Positions 7,173-14,794 of a stretch of 64,000 bases of DNA are shown one piece after another. Source of the DNA: Pseudolachnospira sp051055405 (GTDB lineage: Bacteria > Bacillota > Clostridia > Lachnospirales > Lachnospiraceae); NCBI RefSeq assembly GCF_051055405.1, contig NZ_CP167068.1:930001-994000 (forward strand), written 5' to 3'. The notes below the pieces were generated by a model. It made no database searches. It saw only the letters and a list, made by a program, of their open reading frames with translations, and was not told where the DNA came from. The translations under genes and the position numbers were made by a program. The stretch's first letter is position 1. Each line of letters begins with the position of its first letter.

Positions 7173-8867
7173 ATGAAGAAAAGAGCCATATGGAGTCGGA
7201 AATCGCTGAAGAAAAGCGCAAAAGGAGTATTAAAAAGAAGCTACTGGAGAATGCTGGCCATTTGTTTTATTTTAGCATTTGTGGTCGGAGAATATTCGGA
7301 TACCCTAATGCTGTTTGAGTCCTATGATTCTACCGAAGCTGCTCCTAATAGCGTGGAAACCACCCGACTGCCGACCGGTAAGAGCAATTCGGAGATTGTC
7401 AATGAATTGTTGAACCAGGGCGCGCCGCCGGACGTATCCAATAGTAAGTATACGAATGGTGTATTCGCGGATATTTTTAACAATGTGACCCAATCTGGTT
7501 CGTTTTTGTTTGGGATTTTGAATGTATTCAACCAGGCGTTTTTTCATGACCAGGTCGGCGCCAGCGTCGTGTTGGGAATTGGAATGTTGATTTTGGCGTT
7601 TTATTGGTTTTGGGTCAAGAATGTTTTAAAAGTAGCCGGCTGCCGGTTCTTTTTGGAACTTTCTATCTATGAAGGGACACCGCTTTCCCGACTAACCTTC
7701 CCCATACGGGTACGAAAGATCTGGAATATTGCAAAAATTATGTTTTTTACCTACCTCTATCAATGGCTCTGGACGCTGACTATTGTGGGAGGAATTATCA
7801 AAGCATATTCTTATCGGATGGTGCCCTATATTTTAGCGGAAAATCCGGCGGTAAGCCGGAAGGAAGCCATCACTTTGTCCAGACATATGATGAAGGGAAA
7901 CAAATGGCGCGCCTTTCTGCTCGATATATCGTTTTTTCCCTGGCGGATTCTCAATCTGGCGACGGGCGGACTGCTGAATCTGTTTTTTCTCAATCCTTAT
8001 CGTACTTTGGCCAATACAAATCTATATCTGGAATTGCGGCAATCGGCGTTGGAGCGGGCAATTCCCTATTCCGAGTGTCTGAACGACCGATATTTGGCAA
8101 AACAGCCTCCTTTTGCAGAAGGGCAGACAGCGCCTCTTCAGGAATATCCGGTCCACCTTTATCCGATTCCGGAAGTGGAACGGCGTCAGTGGATTCAAGT
8201 GGATTGGCGGCGGAGTTATTCGCTGGGAAATCTGATTTTGCTGTTCTTTTCCTTTTCCTTGATCGGCTGGCTTTGGGAGGTCAGCCTGCATTTATCCACC
8301 GATGGGTTTGTAAACCGGGGTGTGCTGCATGGCCCCTGGCTTCCCATCTATGGAAGTGGAGGAATCCTGATTTTGGTCCTTTTGCAAAAAGTGAGAGAGC
8401 GGCCATGGTTAACCTTTGGTCTTACCATTGTGATTTGCGGCATCGTGGAATATTTTACCGCCTGGTATCTGGAAGTCACCAAGGGAACCAAATGGTGGGA
8501 TTACAGCGGCTATCTGTTAAATCTAAACGGAAGGATCTGCGCGGAAGGACTTTTGGTCTTTGGCGTTGGCGGTATGGCGATTATTTATCTGGGAGCCCCC
8601 TTGCTGGATGAATTATATCGAAAGATACCGAAGGGAAAGAAATGGTTTCTCTGCACGGTTCTTGTGACAGTTTTCGCCATTGATGCGGCATACTCCAGCG
8701 TTCACCCCAATACCGGGAAAGGAATCACGGATTATGGAGCAAGGCCAGCGTTTCATCAACAGGTATGCTATGGGGATGCCGCGGAGAAAAATTTTCTGGG
8801 AATAAGGGAAGCTCATCCTAAGACCAGAAGACGAGATTTGCAAGGAATCTGGGCAAGTAAGGAGTGA
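7173..8867 (+). CDS. DUF975 + ABC-type CmpB-like permease domain membrane protein
   Basis: A 564-residue membrane protein made of two parts. Residues about 20-285 match the DUF975 pattern, with several membrane segments and an AITLSRHMMKGNKWRAF motif. Residues about 350-515 match the putative ABC transporter permease family (CmpB-like), with LIGWLWEVS, RGVLHGPWLPIYG, EYFTAWYLE and WWDYSGYLLNLNGRIC. These domains are usually separate proteins or fused in Clostridia, and the function of either is unknown. No ATPase is nearby. The last 45 residues lack membrane character. The ATG at 7173 follows GAAGG. It overlaps the next reading frame at its GTG by 4 bases. Confidence 0.8.
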   Translation: MKKRAIWSRKSLKKSAKGVLKRSYWRMLAICFILAFVVGEYSDTLMLFESYDSTEAAPNSVETTRLPTGKSNSEIVNELLNQGAPPDVSNSKYTNGVFADIFNNVTQSGSFLFGILNVFNQAFFHDQVGASVVLGIGMLILAFYWFWVKNVLKVAGCRFFLELSIYEGTPLSRLTFPIRVRKIWNIAKIMFFTYLYQWLWTLTIVGGIIKAYSYRMVPYILAENPAVSRKEAITLSRHMMKGNKWRAFLLDISFFPWRILNLATGGLLNLFFLNPYRTLANTNLYLELRQSALERAIPYSECLNDRYLAKQPPFAEGQTAPLQEYPVHLYPIPEVERRQWIQVDWRRSYSLGNLILLFFSFSLIGWLWEVSLHLSTDGFVNRGVLHGPWLPIYGSGGILILVLLQKVRERPWLTFGLTIVICGIVEYFTAWYLEVTKGTKWWDYSGYLLNLNGRICAEGLLVFGVGGMAIIYLGAPLLDELYRKIPKGKKWFLCTVLVTVFAIDAAYSSVHPNTGKGITDYGARPAFHQQVCYGDAAEKNFLGIREAHPKTRRRDLQGIWASKE

Positions 8868-8869
8868 GC

Positions 8870-9970
8870 ATGCGTGTTCGAAATGGAAGGGTCTTTGGCC
8901 CGGATGGGAAATTTCATAATCAGGACATCTATATCGAGAATGGAAGATTTGCAGCAGAGAGCAGGGATGGCAGAGAATTTGATGCTTCCGGTTGTTACTT
9001 GATTCCGGGACTGACAGATCTGCACTTCCATGGCTGCATGGGAGCGGATTTTTGTGATGCAACTCCGGAATCGCTGCTTCGGATTGCCAGTTATGAAGCT
9101 TCCAATGGCATTGTCAACATCTGCCCGGCTTCTATGACCTTGCCGGAAGCACAGTTGAGGAAGGTTTATCAGAATGCGGCGGCCTATCAACAGCAGGGCG
9201 GCTCGCATCTGGTGGGAATCCATATGGAAGGCCCGTTTTTTTCTTATGAGAAGAGAGGCGCGCAGAATGCCGCTTATCTGATGGCGCCCGATGCAGCGAT
9301 GGTGCGCCGTTTACAGAAAGCAGCGGACGGGAAGATAAAATTAGTGGATGTGGCGCCGGAGACGGAAGGCGCCTTGGCCTTTATCCGGGAATTAAAAGGG
9401 GAGTTTCGCCTTTCCTTGGCCCACACCAATGCGGATTACGATCAAGCAGTGGCGGGCTTTCAAGCGGGAGCAACCCAGGTTACGCATCTTTATAATGGGA
9501 TGAGCGGAATGAATCATCGTGCTCCCGGCGTGGTAGGGGCGGCGCTGGAGAATGAGAGTTGTTTTGTGGAATTGATTTGCGACGGCGTCCATGTGGCGGC
9601 TCCGATGATTCGAAATACCTTTAAAATGTTTGGAGATGACCGTATTATCCTTATCAGCGATAGTATTTCTGCGACAGGAATGCCGGACGGCATGTACGAG
9701 TTGGGAGGCCAAGCGGTTCGTGTGGAGGGAGGAACGGCAATTGTCACAGCCACGGGAAAAATTGCAGGCTCCACCTCGAATCTGATGGAGTGTCTTCGAT
9801 TTGTGGTCAAGGAGGCAAAAATCCCGTTGGAGTCAGCCGTGAAATGTGCAACCATCAACCCGGCCAAAAGTCTTGGCATTGAAGACGAGTACGGCAGTAT
9901 TGAGCCGGGAAAGAGGGCGCAGCTGGTATTTTTAGATGAAGATTTGGCGGTTTCTGCCGTTTGGTTTTAA
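8870..9970 (+). CDS. nagA: N-acetylglucosamine-6-phosphate deacetylase
   Basis: A 366-residue amidohydrolase that removes acetate from GlcNAc-6-phosphate to give glucosamine-6-phosphate in amino sugar and peptidoglycan recycling. Motifs seen in order: HFHG near residue 51, HMEGPFF near 120, LAHTNAD near 183, THLYNGM near 204 with the H-R-A-P-G loop, DGVHV near 239 and the catalytic Asp in ISDSISATG near 262. Length is normal. The GTG at 8864 is an alternative start two codons earlier. No nagB or nag regulator is in the window. It directly follows the membrane protein gene, so the two may be co-transcribed. Confidence 0.95.
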   Translation: MRVRNGRVFGPDGKFHNQDIYIENGRFAAESRDGREFDASGCYLIPGLTDLHFHGCMGADFCDATPESLLRIASYEASNGIVNICPASMTLPEAQLRKVYQNAAAYQQQGGSHLVGIHMEGPFFSYEKRGAQNAAYLMAPDAAMVRRLQKAADGKIKLVDVAPETEGALAFIRELKGEFRLSLAHTNADYDQAVAGFQAGATQVTHLYNGMSGMNHRAPGVVGAALENESCFVELICDGVHVAAPMIRNTFKMFGDDRIILISDSISATGMPDGMYELGGQAVRVEGGTAIVTATGKIAGSTSNLMECLRFVVKEAKIPLESAVKCATINPAKSLGIEDEYGSIEPGKRAQLVFLDEDLAVSAVWF

Positions 9971-10008
9971 ATGGCCCCTTGGTTTTCTGAATTTCTCCGG
10001 GATTTTAG

Positions 10009-10037
10009 TTGACAGTAAAACTTTACAGTGCTAAACT
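10009..10037 (+). promoter_or_regulatory. Sigma-A-type promoter of the YerC-like gene
   Basis: TTGACA, 17 bases, TAAACT, located 44 bases before the ATG at 10081. The spacer contains repeated TAAA/ACTTTA-like words that could be an operator for the encoded TrpR-like protein. That is speculation. Confidence 0.6.
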
Positions 10038-10080
10038 AATGCTTATAGAAAGTGTGAACTCAAATTCAGGGGGAATTCTC

Positions 10081-10383
10081 ATGAATAAGAAATTGAAGAC
10101 GGAGACCGTAGACGGGCTTTTTCAAGCGGTGCTGCAGCTGAAAAATGTAGAGGAGTGTTATGCTTTTTTTGAGGATGTGTGTACGGTAAACGAGCTGCTT
10201 TCTTTTGCCCAGCGCTATGAGGTGGCGCGGATGCTCCGCAAGGGAAAAACTTATTTGGAGATCGCGGAGAAAACCGGAGCTTCTACGGCTACGATCAGCC
10301 GCGTGAATCGTTCTTTGAATTATGGGAACGACGGTTATGACATGATTTTTGAAAGACTGGAAAAAGAAGAGAAGGAAAAATAA
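10081..10383 (+). CDS. YerC/YecD-family TrpR-like transcriptional regulator
   Basis: A 100-residue cytoplasmic protein related to the tryptophan repressor fold. It shows the YerC signature: LKNVEECYAFFEDVCTVNEL, then LSFAQRYEVARMLRKGKTY, then the helix-turn-helix EIAEKTGASTATISRVNRSL. Targets of this family are poorly known. I chose the ATG at 10081, preceded by GGGGG, over an upstream frame extension to 10009 because that extension overlaps the -35 element. It stands alone between a promoter and a terminator. Confidence 0.9.
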   Translation: MNKKLKTETVDGLFQAVLQLKNVEECYAFFEDVCTVNELLSFAQRYEVARMLRKGKTYLEIAEKTGASTATISRVNRSLNYGNDGYDMIFERLEKEEKEK

Positions 10384-10396
10384 GAGCGTGGAAAAG

Positions 10397-10424
10397 AAAA
10401 CAGGTGGAAGCCTGTTTTTTCTTT
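10397..10424 (+). terminator. Rho-independent terminator
   Basis: Stem AAAACAGG/CCTGTTTT with a six-base loop, followed by a T-rich run, 14 bases after the YerC-like gene. Confidence 0.85.
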
Positions 10425-10430
10425 ACTAAA

Positions 10431-10671
10431 ATTCCGATGCCAAAAGGTCTCTGGGGAAAAGGGGGGGGGGAATATTTTGTAGAGTTTCGGAGTGAGTACT
10501 TCTAGGATTCCAAAAATTTGTAAAAAGCATGCACAAAAATAAGAAACTCGCTGCGCTCAAACAGTCTTATTTTTGTTTATAATACAAATTTTCAGAATCG
10601 AAGAAGTACGAACACTCCTGCAAATACAAAATATTCCCCCCTTTTCCCCAGAGACCTTTTGATATCGGAAT
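10431..10671. repeat. Long inverted repeat, MITE-like
   Basis: Arms at 10431-10544 and 10565-10671 are nearly perfect reverse complements. Shared blocks in order from the outside are ATTCCGAT, CAAAAGGTCTCTGGGGAAAA, a G-tract, GAATATTTTGTA, GGAGTG, GTACTTCT, GATTC, AAAATTTGTA and ACAAAAATAAGA. The 20-base centre reads AACTCGCTGCGCTCAAACAG. The G-tract has ten G in the left arm against six in the right. No protein frame fits inside. It accounts for most of the 403-base gap between the YerC-like gene and the FNT gene. Confidence 0.88.
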
Positions 10672-10730
10672 CTTACGAAGCGGTAAAATTTTTTAATAAA
10701 GCTAGAAGGGAAAAGAAGAAGGAAAAATAA

Positions 10731-10759
10731 TTGACTTTCTTGGGAGAACGTGATAAATT
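10731..10759 (+). promoter_or_regulatory. Sigma-A-type promoter of the FNT gene
   Basis: TTGACT, 17 bases, TAAATT, just outside the long inverted repeat and 27 bases before the ATG at 10787. Confidence 0.6.
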
Positions 10760-10786
10760 TAACATATTCAGGAAAGGAGAGAGCGT

Positions 10787-11548
10787 ATGTTCAAAGATGA
10801 ATTTCAGGCAGTATGTAATGCGGGAGGGGCCAAGATCAACCTGATGAAGAAGAATCCGACGGGTTACTTTGTATCTTCGATGGTGGCCGGAATGTTTATC
10901 TCTTTTGGCAGCTTTGTGGCTTTTGTGTTCGGCAGTATCATTTTTAATGGGGACGCGGCCTATTGGACCAAGGCGGTTCAGGCGTTTGCTTTTGCTGCTG
11001 CTTTAAGCTTGGTGATTACGGCGGGCGCCGAGTTGTTTACGGGCAATAATTTTGTGCTTGGAGCCGCTGCGATGCGTAAGAGCGTATCCTGGGGAGATGC
11101 CTGCAAGCTGTGGATCTTTTGCTGGATTGGAAACTTAGTCGGCTCCTTGCTGTCGGTTCTGGTTTTCCATCTGACAAAGATACCGACGGGAGCTGTGGGA
11201 GAGTATTTTACCCAGATTTCGGCTGGAAAGGTTGGACTGGGACCGGTAGAGCTGCTGAGCCGTGCGGTTTTGTGCAATATTCTGGTTTGCTTGGCTGTAT
11301 GGTGCAGTATTAAAATGAAGACGGAATCTGGAAAGCTGATTATGGTTTTCTGGTGTATCTTTGTTTTCATGGTCTGCGGCTTTGAGCATAGCGTTGCCAA
11401 TATGAGTATTGAGGGCGTGGCGCTGTTTAACGGCGGTATTTCCCTGGGAGAATATCTCTACAGCGTGATTTTAGCTACGGTTGGAAACATGGTGGGCGGC
11501 ATTGTGTTTGTGTCGCTTCCGTACCACCTGATCTCCAAAGAAAAATAG
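10787..11548 (+). CDS. Formate/nitrite transporter (FNT) family channel
   Basis: A 253-residue membrane protein of the FocA/NirC/FdhC/HSC fold with six membrane helices. Family marks are the N-terminal KINLMKKNPTGYF amphipathic segment, AGAELFTGNNF in the first half (Omega-loop region), WIGNLVGS, and FEHSVANM carrying the conserved gating histidine. FNT channels pass formate, nitrite, lactate or hydrosulfide; the substrate cannot be chosen from sequence alone. In an anaerobic fermenter formate is likely. ATG at 10787 after GGAGAG. It is followed within 30 bases by the riboswitch promoter and has no clear terminator of its own. Confidence 0.92.
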   Translation: MFKDEFQAVCNAGGAKINLMKKNPTGYFVSSMVAGMFISFGSFVAFVFGSIIFNGDAAYWTKAVQAFAFAAALSLVITAGAELFTGNNFVLGAAAMRKSVSWGDACKLWIFCWIGNLVGSLLSVLVFHLTKIPTGAVGEYFTQISAGKVGLGPVELLSRAVLCNILVCLAVWCSIKMKTESGKLIMVFWCIFVFMVCGFEHSVANMSIEGVALFNGGISLGEYLYSVILATVGNMVGGIVFVSLPYHLISKEK

Positions 11549-11551
11549 AAC

Positions 11552-11580
11552 TTGCATCGAAAAAAATTTCATGCTATAAT
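11552..11580 (+). promoter_or_regulatory. Promoter of the TPP-riboswitch operon
   Basis: TTGCAT, 17 bases, TATAAT, ending about 17 bases before the riboswitch aptamer. Confidence 0.75.
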
Positions 11581-11597
11581 TTTTACATATTTTCATA

Positions 11598-11688
11598 TGG
11601 GCTGGGGGTGCCGAAAGGCTGAGAGGACGTAAAGTCCAACCCTTTGAACTTGATTTGGTTAATGCCAACGTAGGGAAGCAGAACGAAA
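11598..11688 (+). promoter_or_regulatory. TPP riboswitch (THI element)
   Basis: Conserved THI-box blocks are present in order: GGGGGTGCC at the start, GGCTGAGAGGA (the pyrimidine-binding CUGAGA bulge), then CCCTTTGAACTTGAT and GGTTAATGCCAACGTAGGGA. The optional P3a part is short. It binds thiamine pyrophosphate and, because an intrinsic terminator follows immediately, should switch off transcription of the downstream operon when TPP is plentiful. Confidence 0.96.
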
Positions 11689-11692
11689 ACAG

Positions 11693-11725
11693 AGGGACTT
11701 TCCATGGATGGGAAGTCCCTTTTTA
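11693..11725 (+). terminator. Riboswitch expression-platform terminator
   Basis: Stem AGGGACTTTCC/GGGAAGTCCCT with a six-base loop, one wobble, then TTTTT. It starts 5-8 bases after the aptamer. Confidence 0.9.
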
Positions 11726-11816
11726 TACGTTAAAGTTCTTATGGCAAAGGAGCCTGATGTGAAAAGTATTGGAATATTTTTCACGCCAAGGTCTTTTGCC
11801 TAGGAACTGCCGTATA
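11724..11816 (+). other. Second long leader hairpin before the thiamine-precursor operon
   Basis: After the terminator the leader can fold into one extended imperfect hairpin. Pairs from outside in: TATACG with CGTATA, AGTTC with GAACT, GGCAAA with TTTGCC, and GTGAAAA with TTTTTCAC. It ends 46 bases before the first gene. It is not part of the TPP aptamer. Confidence 0.6.
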
Positions 11817-11862
11817 AAAGATGTTCCGCGGAGGATATACGGGCGCGAAGGAGGATGTTGAA

Positions 11863-12891
11863 ATGAAAAAAGGAAGATGGATAGCCGCGCTGACGGCGAT
11901 GGTTTTTCTGGCGGCTGGATGTTCCGGCCAAGGAAACGCGGAGGGGACAACCCCTATGGCGGGGGAGGAAAGCGCTGGGGAGACGGAGCTGGATGTGGTT
12001 TTAGACTGGTATCCCAATGCGGTCCATGCCTTCCTCTATATCGCCCAGGAAAAGGGTTATTTTGAGGAAGAGGGCTTGAAAGTAAACGTGCTGTATCCGG
12101 TCAATGGCAACGATGCGGTGGCCTTGACGGCGGCTGGGAAGGCGGATATCGGTTTTTACTACCAGGAGGATACGATCATCACCAAGACCAACGAGGACGT
12201 ACCGGTAAAATCCATCGGGACCGTAGTCCAGGGACCGATCAGTATCTTTGCGGCCCTGGAAGAAACAGGGATTCAGACTCCGGCGGATTTTAAAGGAAAA
12301 ACCATCGGCTACAGCAGTACGGAATTTGGAAAAAAAGCAATTGAAACAGCGGTAAAAAATGTGGGTCTCTCCTTGGATGATATCGAGCTGATCGACGTGG
12401 GCTTTGATCTCACCAGTTCGATGACGACAGGAAACGTGGACGCTACCTATGGCTGCTTTGTAAACCATGAAGTTCCGGCGCTGGAAGAAAAGGGATTTAC
12501 CGTCCACTATTTTTCTCCCACGGAATATGGAGTGCCCAATTACTATTCGCTGATTCTGGTAGCCGGGGAGAAAAATCTTGAGGAGAAGGAGGATGCCTAT
12601 ACCGGATTTTTGCGCGCCTGCCAGAAGGGATTTCAGGATATGAAGGAAAGCCCGGAAGAGGCGCTGAAAATCCTGATGGACAATCAGAGTGTGGACAACT
12701 TTCCGCTTTCCGAATATGTGGAGACCAGAAGTTTTGAGGTGCTTCTGCCTTTGATGGAGCAGGAGGGCTCTCCCTTTTTAACCCAGGATAAACAAGTCTG
12801 GCAGAATAATATCGACTGGCTGAAGCAGGCGGGAATTACAGAGAAGGCCCTGACGCCAGATGATTTTGTCGTAAACTTGCTGGCGGAATAG
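11863..12891 (+). CDS. ThiY/NMT1-type pyrimidine-precursor-binding lipoprotein
   Basis: A 342-residue binding protein of the NMT1/THI5 family under TPP riboswitch control. A lipoprotein signal ends at Cys19 (LAAGCSGQ) and a short Gly/Glu/Thr linker follows. The ligand domain begins LDVVLDWYPNAVHAF, matching the DW-PN-H signature of ThiY proteins that capture formylaminopyrimidine or HMP-type thiamine breakdown products. EKGYFEEEGL, AAGKADIGFYYQED and GNVDATYGCFVNHE follow. The ATG at 11863 follows GAAGGAGG; the frame extends upstream to 11821, which I reject. The usual partners ThiX (permease) and ThiZ (ATPase) are not in this operon. Confidence 0.92.
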   Translation: MKKGRWIAALTAMVFLAAGCSGQGNAEGTTPMAGEESAGETELDVVLDWYPNAVHAFLYIAQEKGYFEEEGLKVNVLYPVNGNDAVALTAAGKADIGFYYQEDTIITKTNEDVPVKSIGTVVQGPISIFAALEETGIQTPADFKGKTIGYSSTEFGKKAIETAVKNVGLSLDDIELIDVGFDLTSSMTTGNVDATYGCFVNHEVPALEEKGFTVHYFSPTEYGVPNYYSLILVAGEKNLEEKEDAYTGFLRACQKGFQDMKESPEEALKILMDNQSVDNFPLSEYVETRSFEVLLPLMEQEGSPFLTQDKQVWQNNIDWLKQAGITEKALTPDDFVVNLLAE

Positions 12892-12899
12892 GAGGAGCG

Positions 12900-14117
12900 A
12901 TGGAACGAAATCGTGTTGTGGCGGAGGCTGCCAGGAAAGGCGCCGAGGCGGCTCTTTCCGCCCAGATGAAGCTGCTGGAACAATTTTCCGGTATCGACTG
13001 CGGTACGGGAAACCGAAGCGGGAACCGCAAGGTGGCGGAACTGGTGTCCGCATGCCTGCGGGAGATTCATGCCGATGTCGAGTGGGAGGAGGATTCGGAG
13101 CTTGGCATCCATGTGATCGGACGTCTGCGTCCAGAAAAACCAGTGGGAAAGGTGATTTTAGCCGCTCATTTGGATACGGTATTCGGGGATGGATTTGTAG
13201 GAAAGCACCCGTTCCGGCAGGAGGGCGACTGGGCGTATGGCCTGGGAATCAGCGATTGCAAAAGCGGCGTGGTGATTGCTCTTGCGGCAGCGGGCATTTT
13301 GGAGCGCGCACATCTTCTGCCGGATTGGGAGATCACCTTTCTATTTAACTGCGACGAAGAGATCGGTTCCCCTTCTGGTAGCCGGTTAATGAAAAGAGAG
13401 GCGGCAGACGCCGACTATGCTTTTGTGCTAGAAGGCGGGCGGGAAAAAGACGGGGTGATGCGGCTGATTACAGCAAGACGCGGCGTGATTTTAGGTCGGA
13501 TGGACGTAACCGGCGTGGAGGCCCATGCGGGAAAAGACTACCTTTCCGGTCGAAGCGCAGTGAAAGAGCTGGCCCAGAAAATTTTGGATCTCTACGCCTT
13601 TAACGATGAAGAGAAAAAGATTTATTACAATGTAGCGCCGATCTCCGGCGGTCGTCCTAACGGTGTGGTGGCAGGGGAAGCCCGTGGGGAATTTTGCTGC
13701 GCGGGGCTTCCGACCAATGCGGATTTTGGGCGGGAGCGGGAGAAGATACATTCCTTGGCGGCTTCCTCCTATACGGAAGGATGCGTTACGACCGTGGAAG
13801 AACACACGTTGTTTCCTGCGATGGAACCATCCGAAAAGAATCATAGGGCCTTCCTGCTGTTAGAACGTGCGGCGAAAGTCTTAGGGATTTTTGTGGAAGA
13901 AGCAGAAGATGCTTCGGCTACGGACGCCTGTTATTATAGTTCTTATGGAGTCGCCTGCGTGGACGCCCTTTCCGCCATCGGAGCAGAGATTCATACAGTC
14001 AATGAACATGTTTTTATCCCGTCTATCCAGGAAAAAACGGAGTTTTTAGCGGTGGCGCTGGGCCTATTGGAACAAGATGATCGGAAGAAGGAACGGGGAA
14101 GAAGGGAGCTTTTATGA
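12900..14117 (+). CDS. M20-family metallo-amidohydrolase, probable formylaminopyrimidine deformylase (YlmB-type role)
   Basis: A 405-residue zinc peptidase-fold protein (M20, CPG2/ArgE-like). Metal ligands: His90 and Asp92 in AAHLDT, Asp in SDCKSG near 120, Glu153-Glu154 in CDEEIG, Glu in LEGG near 180, and a terminal His in NEHVF near 375. The dimerisation insert lies around 190-295 (VEAHAGKDY). Such proteins hydrolyse N-acyl or peptide bonds. In Bacillus the M20 protein YlmB deformylates N-formyl-aminopyrimidine between ThiY uptake and TenA hydrolysis. The same three-step order here makes that role likely. It overlaps tenA by ATGA. Confidence 0.85.
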   Translation: MERNRVVAEAARKGAEAALSAQMKLLEQFSGIDCGTGNRSGNRKVAELVSACLREIHADVEWEEDSELGIHVIGRLRPEKPVGKVILAAHLDTVFGDGFVGKHPFRQEGDWAYGLGISDCKSGVVIALAAAGILERAHLLPDWEITFLFNCDEEIGSPSGSRLMKREAADADYAFVLEGGREKDGVMRLITARRGVILGRMDVTGVEAHAGKDYLSGRSAVKELAQKILDLYAFNDEEKKIYYNVAPISGGRPNGVVAGEARGEFCCAGLPTNADFGREREKIHSLAASSYTEGCVTTVEEHTLFPAMEPSEKNHRAFLLLERAAKVLGIFVEEAEDASATDACYYSSYGVACVDALSAIGAEIHTVNEHVFIPSIQEKTEFLAVALGLLEQDDRKKERGRRELL

Positions 14118-14782
14118 CAAAGAAATTTACGGAAGAATTGAGAGAGGCAGCAGCCGAAATTTGGGCCGGTTACCATGAGCACCCCTTTGTGCGTGGGATC
14201 GGGGACGGCACGCTTCCCATTGAGAAATTTCGCTTTTTTATGATTCAGGACTATTTATATCTGTTTGAATATGCCAGGCTGTTTGCTCTGGGCGTGGCAA
14301 AATCAAGGGGCCGGAAATGGATGCAGATGTTTTCGGAGATGGAGCATTCTACCCTAAATGGAGAGATGAATATCCATCGTTCCTACATGAAACGGCTGGG
14401 AATTACAGAGGAGGAGCTGGACGCGACGAAGAGCTCTCTGGCAAACCTTTCTTATACGAATTATATGCTGGCAGTCGGCTACCGGGGAGACGCTCTCGAT
14501 ATTCTGACGGCGGTTTTGGCCTGTGCGTGGAGTTATCAGGAGATTGGACGGGAAATTGTTGGCAGAAACCCTGATGCGGCAAAGCACGAGCTTTACGGCG
14601 AATGGGTAAGCGGGTACATTTCCGAGGAATACGGACGGATTGTGGAAGAAAACCTGGCGGGAGTCGATGCGCTGGCCCAGGGGATTTCGGAAGAGCGAAA
14701 GCAGTATTTAACCGAAGTATTTGTCAATTGCAGCCGGTATGAAGCGGCTTTTTGGGATATGGCCGATCAGATGGCGCCATAA
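14114..14782 (+). CDS. tenA: TenA-type aminopyrimidine aminohydrolase (thiaminase II)
   Basis: A 222-residue all-helical protein that converts aminomethylpyrimidine to HMP for thiamine salvage. Signatures: HPFVRGIGDGTLP near the N-terminus, FRFFMIQDYLYL (with the substrate Asp near 54), the nucleophile Cys137 in ACAWSYQEIG, and the acid Glu210 in YEAAFWDMA. Length matches the family. It is translationally coupled to the M20 gene and is third in the TPP-controlled operon, which supports its pathway assignment. A SD-ATG gap of 12 bases leads straight into nfo. Confidence 0.95.
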   Translation: MTKKFTEELREAAAEIWAGYHEHPFVRGIGDGTLPIEKFRFFMIQDYLYLFEYARLFALGVAKSRGRKWMQMFSEMEHSTLNGEMNIHRSYMKRLGITEEELDATKSSLANLSYTNYMLAVGYRGDALDILTAVLACAWSYQEIGREIVGRNPDAAKHELYGEWVSGYISEEYGRIVEENLAGVDALAQGISEERKQYLTEVFVNCSRYEAAFWDMADQMAP

Positions 14783-14794
14783 GGAGAGACGGAT

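Noticed and set aside
7763..8611. A 282-codon frame inside the DUF975-CmpB gene on the same strand
   Set aside because: It is out of frame with a protein that shows clear membrane and family features. It reads Ser/Arg-rich and has no domain.
10461..10470. Ten-G homopolymer as a phase-variation switch
   Set aside because: It lies in the non-coding arm of the inverted repeat, not in a gene or a promoter spacer, so switching of a protein is unlikely.
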